Below, in pieces: positions 36,701 to 47,900 of a DNA stretch of 64,000 nucleotides. Position numbers and translations under genes: made by a program. Below the pieces are notes generated by a model. The model was not told the DNA's origin and did not search any database. It saw nothing but the letters and a program-made list of their open reading frames with translations. The stretch comes from Macrostomum hystrix (Eukaryota; Platyhelminthes; Macrostomidae): the NCBI GenBank assembly GCA_950097015.1, contig CATNEN010000013.1, forward strand, positions 186,001 through 250,000, given 5' to 3'. Each line of letters starts with the position of its first letter. Position 1 is the stretch's first letter.

Positions 36701-39700
36701 TCACGCACAAATGTACTTTTATTTTTTGAGGCATGCTAGGCATGAGGCATGCTCGATTATTTTGTGACTAAAATCAATTAATATATTCTTGTTTTTCATT
36801 CGTTTTAATCACAAGATCTGGCATCAAAACCCTTTGGTGACTACTTCAGAGTCCAGTAGTATTTTACATGGTAGAAAACATGCGCACTCGAGTGAAATCT
36901 TAAGATTCACTCTTCATAATGAGTAGACTCAAAGTTTTTCAAATAAAAAGATGACAACATAGCAACTCATGAGAAAGTTTTTCAGTTGAGATTTTCTCAT
37001 TTAGGGCCCTGTTTACAGGGGCCACCGAAGTTTTACAACGCCGGCTCCAATATTCAGGGCAGTAAAAATAAACTGTAAAAACGGACCAACGTAGACTAAA
37101 TTTGTTGCATGGTTGAGCAGCAACTCTCATCTCTCAATTTCACAGCTTCTTTTCCTTGCCTGCTCACAGCTGCGAGACGCCTAACCCGCTGTCTTTATTG
37201 CGAATCTATTTATTTCTCTCTCATTTTATTTGAATAAACTCCAACCAGTGCATAGCAAGGGTTGCAAGGGTTGAGATAGAGAGAGAGAGACAGCATGGAG
37301 ACAATTTGGTAGCAACACTTGACTTGGCAGGCGGGCGGTAGTCTCTGGTGCCGTGCTCACCCCGCTAAATAGAGGTGGTCAGTTTGAGTGGCTACAATGT
37401 CGGGTCGTTTGAGTCCGCGCTCAGAGTTGCCGTCACAATGTAGAGCTGAAATGGTTCGAGGTCAGCCGGCCGCTATGCTAGCGAAGGTGAGACACTGAAC
37501 AGGGGCTCACAGACAGTGAAGCTTTTGTTTGGCCGACACTGTCCAATCAGAAGGCGCAGAAACTGCTGGTGAAAAGGTGAACAGAAACATAGAAGTGAAA
37601 TGCCAAAGAGAAAGTCTCTCAGGCGCCGTGCAGAGCCAGCTGGCTTCATCAAACGAGAAACTGTGTACTCAAAACCAGACTCTGCAGCAGAGATCATAAG
37701 GAATAAGATCCGGCAGCGGCTCTAGATTGGAGTCCGGAAACTGTTTTACCCGCCTGCTCCGGCTAGAAAGTGAATTCCCACGGCTTTCGACGTGATAACC
37801 GTCGGCAAACGACGGAAAGGCGTGGGCAGAGAAAGCAGCCACAGCAGCAGCAGCAGCCACAGCAGCAGATGTTGCAGGTGCCGACACTACAGGAGGCGAT
37901 TGCAGTGCAGGACGCCAGGTGTCAGCGCGTCCGTTTTGACACGATGCCATCTGGAGCCTGCAAACACGGAGGCAAACACGGAGGCATAGACCTTTTGTAC
38001 AGAAGGCATTCCTGTAACACTTGGTGAGTTGCATCGCGGATCGCATCAAAGTCTTTAGAATAATTCTTATGTTCATTGAAGGAGTGAAGAGAAAGGAGTT
38101 GGAGTGAGGTGGCTGTTCACTGAAAGAGTGGAGAGAAAGGGGTTGGAGTGAGGTGGCTGTTCACTGAAAGAGTGGAGAGGAAGGAGTTGGAGTGAGGTGG
38201 CTGTTCACTGAAAGAGCGGAGAGAAATGAGTTGGAGTGAGGTGGCTGGTCACTGAAAGAGTGGAGAGGAAGGAGTTGGAGTGAGGTGGCTGTGCACCAAC
38301 TCGTAGTTTTTCAAAGTACATTAGATTATCGGTTTAACTTTAACTGACCAATTCTCTTATTCCAATGTACATTAGATTATATGTTTCGTTTCAACTGATG
38401 AATTCTCTTACCCCTATGTACATTAGATTATCTGGTTCATTTCTACTGACGAATTCTTTCGTCTGACGAACTGACGAAACAAAAATATTTTTTTAACCCC
38501 AATGTTCACCATTCGATTCTTTATCCCATTAAATAATTTAACCCTGTGTGCTTTAACTTCTTCTGACAAAAGAATTGCATAGATGAGCAATCTGAGCATA
38601 AAGTTGTTTGCATACGAGATCGTTTGCATCATATTTTCGAGGCAATCACATGATTAAAAGCTTTGAAAAAAATTTTCGTAAACGAGTGACTGCTATAGAA
38701 GTTACTTCCAGTAAAAACTATAAACTTACAATCTTACAAAGAAGAGGCAATCATTACACTGTTTCCATGGGAACAGCAGCCTTTTTTAGTATTTTTCTAG
38801 TTGATCCCAACCAACTTCCTATTCTACTAGCTCAACAATCTATAGCTTCCATTCTCATTCTCACTGCTCGCTCTTTCACGAAATCTGTTTCCTTCTCCCA
38901 ACTTTCGGTGTTACATTTCGCTGGCCTCAGCTGTAATAGTTCCTTAGTATCCCTAGAAGTCATCCCTTAACTAAGTCCGGTCCAACTGCACTCCAAACCG
39001 CGGTCGACTGCAACTTTCTCGCTGCCCAATCTTTCTCTTATAAATTTCTCCCTCTCTATTAGCCAGCCCGGGACCTGTCCTATGGCCTAGGGAGGGGGAG
39101 GTGGTGTAGAAACAGCGCTGAGTGCATTCAGACATGGCGAAATCGTGCCCCCATGTGACTCCGGCACAGCTCTCTCTATATAAAATGCTGCTTAAATAGC
39201 GTTGCCGTTTGTTACAGCCAGAGTAGGAAGAGAAATAGCGAGTGTGACAGCTAGCGATAGTGTGCTCAAGCCAGTTGATTTCGCCATCAAATGAGAGCCG
39301 CACCGGCCAGTCAGCAGCCGAGGACACGTCGGCATCCGCAGGCGGCGGTCTACCTGCACTCACGCAGCGTGTCGGCGCCGAACGCAGGACTCGCTGGCGT
39401 ACGCGGCGGCATGCGCCTGTCTTTACTGAGCACCTTGGCCAGGTGACCACGCGAACTGTAGTATATTATAGCATTCTAGTACAAGGATTGTTTGGATTCC
39501 AGTTAGGATTCCCCAGAATAGTATAATGATTCCCCAGAATAATGTTAGGATTCCCCAGAATTATAATAGGATTCCCCAGAATAGTATTAGGATTCTCCAG
39601 AATAGTATTAGGATTCCCCAGAATAATGTTAGGATTCCCCAGAATAGTATTAGGATTCCCCAGAATTATATTAGGATTCCCCAGAATTATATTAGGATTC

Positions 39701-41926
39701 CCCAGAATTTTATTAGGATTTCCCAGAATTATATTAGAATTTCCCAGAATAGTATTAGGATTCCCCAGAATTATATTAGGATTTTCCAGAATTATATTAG
39801 GATTTCCCAGAATCATATTAGGATTTCCCAGAATCATATTAGGATTCTACAGAAAAATATTTGAAGTCCCCAGAATTATATCAGGATTCCCCAAAGTCAT
39901 GGTTTGTTTGTTTTCTATTTCAATTTGTTCAGCTAGCTGTCTCATCCCATCACATGAGTCCACAATTCAATCGGTAAATTGATTTACTGCTGTTTCAAAG
40001 GAAATGTTCTTTGATGAATTCACATGCAATACTGATAATTAAAAAGTGCAGTGCAAGGTTCTCAGTCACGTGACCCAATACATCTGATGCATACAGATGT
40101 ATGCCTAAGTAGTCTGCCTAAGTAATGAGTTGTAGACTTGTCACATGTCAAAGCTCGGATACAATTGAGATCTCGCATCTTTCACTAAATAATAATCAGT
40201 TTTCTAATTATAGAAGTGGGATTTTTCTCCCCCGTCACATCCGCTTGGTCACCAAGTGATAATTAATTTTCCTTCTGTAGCGTGGCGGGACCAGGCAACC
40301 ACCCCCGCTGAGACAACAGGTTGGATGCAGTGAGATTAGACTCAAATATTCGCCTATCTATGCTCAGACTGTCTATTTCTTGTTCCTCATCCCAAATTTC
40401 CTCTCTCCAATGGGCCGAGTGGCTATCCAATTAAGCACGGGGATGGCTCGGGAATGACAGCTTCTCCTTCTCGGCTCTCCAGTTCGCCCCATAATTTTTT
40501 TCAACCGAGGAAATCCATCGCTATAAATATAAGTGGACAATCGAGAAGGCCATTGCGAGTTTCTCTGAGCACTAAAGTGAAAGTGAAAGTCGTTAAAAAC
40601 TGATTCGATATGGAGTCCGGCCGTCAGGAACTTCGACGACTGCCAACATCAGTCTCCGCACAGGCCAACGGCAGCCGGTGGACGCAGCGGCGGCACTCGC
40701 TGCTGCGGGCCAACAGCTCGGCGACGCCCCAGACTGCTGGAAGGCGCAATTTTATTCACGCCCGCCTGGTGAAGGGATTCTGGAAGAGAACTACGAGGTA
40801 CTGCTGGGGGATCTCAGTGTTTGTCCTCATTTTTTCCCATTGCGCGGGAAAACAAATGGAGATTCGTTAATAGCTATAGAATATTTCTCATTAGTTAATG
40901 CCAGCAGCATATGCGCTTCAAGTCCCAATGCGGCACTGGGGATATGTGGCGATGGTAAATAGCTAAAATAGAATGCGAGAGGAATCCGTGACGGAATTCA
41001 GGCCTTCTAAATTGGCCCCCCGAGGCTAATGTGGGCCGGCCTGTTGTTAACAAGCCAACAGCCAGCCGATGCCCATGCAGGGCAGGGGGCTGTTTCCAGC
41101 CCGAAAGAAAGGGAAGAGTAAGTCACTAGTTGGGCTGCTCAACTCTTCGGAGGTCCTAATAAGTTTAGACTGGGCGGGAAAAATATACCTCATTCATTCC
41201 CCATTTGACGGAACCGCATCGAGCTAACTAGCGCGCCGCTTCCGTCTATGGCAAGCAGCAGCCAATCACAGCGAATGAAGTAGATTGTAGCCATAGGGTT
41301 AGAGCGACGGACTCACGGAGGTTGTCGCTATAAAGGTCGGGAGTTCAAATCTTTGACTTCGCAGAAAAGTTGTGCCTTTTTAAAAAGAGAAAGTTGCTTC
41401 AGTTCACCCAGCTGTTCAATGGGTACCAGCATCATTTGGGGTAATTGAGGGGTGTGGCGTCCCCCCAGTCCATGGACTGAACAGCCGTACACAGCTTTCA
41501 GATGCACCGCGCAATAGCTGCCGCTGTGTAGAGTTGTCGGCTGCACATCTGGTCCAATTGGGGCAGGTGTAATCAGTTATTATTTACTTACGGAGAGGAT
41601 TAGTGGCAGAGCGTTTGACTCTCCCGCCAATGTCCCTGAGCTCGATTCCGGGGTCACATTCATTTAGGGAGCAGCCGCTGAGAGAAGGTTTGAAGGCTTG
41701 TGGAATTTTCGCCCTCGTGGGCCAACCTCCAAGGCACAGTGAGAGTGTACACTGCCTGACGATGAGAAAGTCAGGCCAGATGTACACACCTGTGTGAACG
41801 TGTGCCTGCGTACGGTATCTGTGTACGTGTGTGCACAGGAGCCAGCGAAATGGGCAGAATTGCCTCCTCGCTGGCTGCGGGTCTAGTGTCACCATACGAT
41901 CAGCCATTGCCCGCAGCCCTCCTGCA

Positions 41927-41984
<58 letters not shown>

Positions 41985-44900
41985 AGGGAGCCTAAAGCCC
42001 AGAGCTTCCGACTTCTATTCGAGAGGTCGAGAGTTCGAATCTTAGCCCAAGGTAAGGATTCGAACTCTTTACCAAGGGGTCCTCCAGCAAAAAACTTTAT
42101 ATCTAATGGCTTCAGTTCCCCAAAAGTGAAATACTCGTAGTGTAGAGTTTTGGTTGAGAATGGCGGCCTTCTAGGTCCATGATTAGGTGGAATATTTATT
42201 TATCTATCTTGCTTCCGTGAAAATCGTTAGCCAATCACAATGAAGCTTCATTCCTAAGTATTTTTCTAGGGTTTTTTGTTAAAAGAGACTTCTTATGTTG
42301 GCTGAAAGAAGATGTGCAACAGTCTCATGTTATTTTCCTTTTTCGACGCTCTGAAAGAAAAATTAGCAGCAGCAGCATGGCTAATCGAGACTATTCCGCT
42401 AGTCTTGATCAATTATGAACCTCTTTGACTGCTCATTATCTTCTTGTCTGGGGAGTTAGCAGTGGTTCATTTCTCAAAAAAATGTGATCAACTCAATTTT
42501 TGTACGCATCAATAATGCACGCATGAGTTGAAAGCGGCTTTTTTGGCCTCATCGGCCGAAGCTGGGACAGGCGGCGGGTCAGTGGGATCTTGTTAAACAA
42601 TCCCAATCGCCTCGAGTCCGTGTTGAACACACCAGCCTGACACTGCTCCATCTCCGGTTGCTAGACAACAAGAAATCCTAGAAATCCTTGGAATAAGAGT
42701 TGGAGATAGCGCAGCCTGTACTCAATATGCCTGCAGTCCAATCCAGTAGGCCTATGCGGACCTCAACTTTGCCTTGGGCCTCGCCGGCAGACTTTTCTTC
42801 AGCCATTCGCCACCTCCCTAAAAGTAAATTTTCAATCGAATCTTCTTTTCGTTCCTCCTATCTCTAGCCGCTTCTTCTTTCTCTCTCTTTCTCTCTCTCT
42901 CTCTAGCTGCTTGGTTCGCGGGCCCAGTGAAGGGATGAGATTCCGGCATGTTAAGGGTGGGATGGGATGGGGGCCGCTCGCACGGACGCAGAGGGGGGGG
43001 ATGGCTTCCGTTGCGAAGAAGGGGATCTACATAATGGCACTAAATAGAGCCCGGCATGCCAGTAGCTTGTCTTATCTCTCACAATTTCCAACTCTGGCGG
43101 CAGACTGAAAGTCTCTCACAATTTCCCCACCAAGCAATCTCGACAAGAAAAATCTGGGGCAGAAGAAGTTATTTAGTTTCTAAGCGCTTAAAATTGACCA
43201 ACTCGGACACGCTGGAGCAGCGGCTGACGATGCAGAGCCTTCTGGCCAGCCTGCCAGAGCATCCCGCGGACCACCCGGCGCAGCTGGAGGAGTGGACCGA
43301 GACCGAGGAGCTGCCGCCGCAGGAGGAGATTCAATACGAGACGTCCGTGATTCCTACGCCCAATGGCGACATCACCGTTACAAAGAAGATCTTGAAGCGC
43401 CGCAGGGTGCGCATCATCAAGAATATGCAGAAGGGCTTCGTGCCGGCCTCCACCGTGCCATCGTCGGCTGGCAGCGGCGGCTCCGTGCTCACCAGCAGCA
43501 CCGTGAAGGTTACGAGGACGCGCCAGATGCTCGGGTGGGTGCGCGCGGGGCTACATTCCAGGAGGCTTGGAACCCACTAGCTTATAAAAATAAAATAAAA
43601 ATAAAAATAATTGCGGGCAATGGCACATCATTTGGTGACACTAGAACCGCAGCCAGCGAGGAGGCAATTCTGCTCATTTCGCTGACTCCTGAGCACACAC
43701 GCACAGATACTGTACGCAGGCATACGCTCACACAGGCGTGTACATCCGGCCTGACTTTCTCATCGTCAGGCAGTGTACAACTTCGAGCTCAGGGACCTTG
43801 GTGCGAGAGGCAAACACGTTAACCGCTCTACCGCCGACCCCCCTACCCCATCAGCTTTGAGATCCTTTGAATCGAAGATTTTGCGTTTTGTGTTCTTAAG
43901 ATCTGAGACTAGAAATCTGACACTTTGTGCTCTGAGATGTTTTCGCTTGCAATTTTTGGATTGCATTTTGCTATCTGTGATTTGGGATCTGGGATTTTAG
44001 GACAAAGGACCATGGAGATTTCGCGATTTTAAACTTTAGCGATTCTGCATTTCCCATTTTGCATTTAGCAAAATCACACATGTGGTTACTTGATGTGGGA
44101 TTTTGCTAATCAAAAATTTGAACGATGGAACTTCAAGGATTTGGGATTTCGGTATCTGGGAGTTCCGAATATTGATTGGATTTCTGAGGATTTGGGATTT
44201 TTTGATGATCAAAGAACTTTGAGTCTGGGAGTTTGGGATTTTGAACTATAAGGATCTCGTATCGAGATGGAATTTAGCTTCACGTAATCGGGCAATGATA
44301 TCTAGGATCTGGGATTCAGCGTCATGTAATCGGGCTATAATAATCTAGGATCTGGGATTCAGCGTCATGTAATCGGGCTATAATAATCTAGGATCTGGGA
44401 TTAAGCGTCATGTAATCGGGCAATAATAATCTAGGATCTGGGATTAAGCGTCATGTAATCGGGCAATGATAATCTAGGACCTGGGATTAAGCGTCATGTA
44501 ATCGGGCTATAATAATCTAGGATCTGGGATTCAGCGTCATGTAATCGGGCTATAATAATCTAGGATCTGGGATTCAGCGTCATGTAATCGGGCTATAATA
44601 ATCTAGGATCTGGGATTCAGCGTCATGTAATCGGGCTATAATAATCTAGGATCTGGGATTCAGCGTCATGTAATCGGGCAATAATAATCTAGGATCTGGG
44701 ATTCAGCGTCATGTAATCGGGCAATGATAATCTAGGATCTGGGATTCAGCGTCATGTAATCGGGCAATAATAATCTAGGATCTGGGATTCAGCGTCATGT
44801 AATCGGGCTATAATAATCTAGGATCTGGGATTCAGCGTCATGTAATCGGGCAATGATAATCTAGGATCTGGGATTCAGCGTCATGTAATCGGGCTATAAT

Positions 44901-47900
44901 AATCTAGGATCTGGGATTCAGCGTCATGTAATCGGGCAATGATAATCTAGGATCTGGGATTCAGCGTCATGTAATCGGGCAATAATAATCTAGGATCTGG
45001 GATTCAGCGTCATGTAATCGGGCTATAATAATCTAGGATCTGGGATTAAGCGTCATGTAATCGGGCTATAATAATCTAGGATCTGGGATTAAGCGTCATG
45101 TAATCGGGCAATGATAATCTAGGATCTGGGATTAAGCGTCATGTAATCGGGCAATGATAATCTAGGATCTGGGATTAAGCGTCATGTAATCGGGCAATAA
45201 TAATCTAGGATCTGGGATTCAGCGTCATGTAATCGGGCTATAATAATCTAGGATCTGGGATTAAGCGTCATGTAATCGGGCTATAATAATCTAGGATCTG
45301 GGATTAAGCGTCATGTAATCGGGCAATAATAATCTAGGATCTGGGATTAAGCGTCATGTAATCGGGCAATAATAATCTAGGATCTGGGATTAAGCGTCAT
45401 GTAATCGGGCTATAAAAATCTAGGATCTGGGATTAAGCGTCATGTAATCGGGCTATAATAATCTAGGATCTGGGATTCAGCGTCATGTAATCGGGCTATA
45501 ATAATCTAGGATCTGGGATTAAGCGTCATGTAATCGGGCTATAATAATCTAGGATCTGGGATTCAGCGTCATGTAATCGGGCCCTCATATTTAGTGCATT
45601 AATTCGCAGGATTCAAAAAGGATTAGCGTTGAACTATTGTTGTTTTTGAACTATTCATTCCTTAGGGTGGATAGGGTGGAAAAAGAACAGTACAATGATC
45701 CACTTCCAGTTTATTCACGCGATGAAAATGAATGCAAAATACTGCTTCGGCAATTTCTGTTGCACTTCGCTAGCAAACCTCTCTCCCTCTCTCTTCGCTC
45801 TCGCTCATTCTCGCACTATCTGTCTTCCATTGCCCTTCCCAGCATGTCGAACTGCCCCCCCTAGCAGTGACATTTGCGCCAACGGCTAGGTCCAGTTCTA
45901 GCTAAGAATTGGTAGGGCTACGGCCTTACTCCCTCTCCATCACTTTCGCATCCCTTATATTTTCCCTTGGTCGACAGCTGCAGCGGAACTTGGCTTTAGT
46001 GCAGTATAATATAGGGTACAGATTGGTGCCTAGCAACTGTTGCTTCATATGGCTTTTCTTTGCACTTCGCGCAGAAACTTTACTCAGGCTCTGGAGTTGT
46101 GGTACTGATTAGACCATAACTAATACTCACCTTGTTTCTGAATTACCCCTGAAACCACGCGTGTCTATGCCAGCTCTGTCTCTCGGATCTCTATGTGATC
46201 GTCCCGAGGCGGTAACTAGTAGTTGGGATTTCGCCCGTGAATCAGAATGCCTAATTGGATTTGCTGGGCGCAGCGTGCAGACATGTCCACTCTCTGCTCT
46301 GTGCCCTTAGCATGCGGAAAGGATTTCATCAATCAGACTTACGCTCGTAACAAGCCTATAAATAATGCAATCTAGGCGCAAGACAAAGGCCAGATTAGAA
46401 GGATTATCCAGTGGTTTTTGGAGTAAAATTCATTACTAGCTCGTATAATGACATTCCTGCCATGCACCGCTTCTCTGGTACATTATAATGTCACACAATC
46501 ATACCTTCAGGAATTCCACCTCAGCATTCTAATTGGTTAAGACACGAAAATTTATTTCTCTGTTCTACCGCTGCTGACGCCCACCCCATGCGAGGCATTC
46601 TGATTGGCTAGGACCAATAGCATTCATTTTTTCCACTTTCAATAACACCAAACGCCAAGTGCACTGATTGCCCAAAGCTCGACGCTTAAACAAATATTCT
46701 ACCGCTTCTCGCACCCAACCCCATGCGAGGCGTTCTGATTGGCTAGAACTCAATGGTTAGATAATTATTTTATAACCCTATCGATCGTCAACCTTGCGTC
46801 AGTCATTATAATTGGCTAAGACTCGACAGGTAAAAACATCTTATTTTGCTCCAGTATTTTAGAAGTTTTAATTGGTTAGAACTCAAGTGTTAAAATTTTC
46901 CTTCTGACCCATTGGACGCCCACCTCACTCTACTTTGATCTCTTCTCTTTCCTTCTCCTCGATAAGGTTTAATGGCCAGGATGAAAATTTCTAAACTCAC
47001 TATCCCTTGGCATCGACTTCACGCCTCAGTCCAATCAGCTTCATTGGCGCATTCGCACATAGTCACGTGATGCAAAACAGACATTGAATTCCACTGGCTT
47101 TTTTAGGCCCAAAATTAGCTTGAATAAAACTCTGCCAAAAACTTGGCTGTCAACTGCAGCGACTCTCCTTTCGGCAATCGGCAGAAAAGGCTTGGCACAG
47201 GCCGCCTTTGATTGCCGCCTCATCAATTGGCTGCCACCGGGCCCTTGCATTTGCATAATCAAATGCGGGCATGCACCGGACCGACAAAGTTGAATATATA
47301 TTGAGTTTCAGGCCGGCCCAGGTCTGGCCAAATGGCGGCTAATTGCTGACAGGAATCCCTCCAAAGGCACTTTGACTAGCTGTCTTCATCTGCATTCGAT
47401 TGCTCATTAGCAAAATCCTACTCATCGGTTCTACTGGTTTATTGGGTTTTTTAAATGCGGGTTAATGGAGGTCAGCTTATTTATAAACAGGTTAGGACAG
47501 CTCGAGTCAATTTAGGTCAATTTGGTTCAGGTCATTTTAGGTCAATTTCGGTAGCTCGGGTGGGTATGTTTGGGTGGGTCAGTTTAGGTCAGTTTGGGTT
47601 AGTTTGGGTCAGTTTGGGTCAGTTTGTGTCAGTTTAGGTCAATTTTGGTCAGTTTGGGTCAGTTTCGGTTAGTTTGGGTCAGTTTAGGTCAGTTTAGGTT
47701 AGTTTAGGTCAGTTTAGGTCAGTTTGGGTCAGTTTGGGTCAGTTTAGGTCAGTTTAGGTCAATTTGGATTATTTTGTGTCAATTCAGTTCAGCTTGCGTT
47801 AGTTTGGGTCAGTTTAGGTCAGTTTGGGTCAGTTTGGGTCAGTTTGGGTCAGTTTAGGTCAGTTTAGGTCAATTTGGGTCAGTTTGGGTCAGTTTGGGTT

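Noticed and set aside
37770-37868. Upstream extension of the 37.9 kb exon with a Gln-rich stretch
   Set aside because: Begins with GTG after an in-frame stop at 37764 and has no ATG; the start was set at 37869. It could be coding only if an unseen upstream exon splices in.
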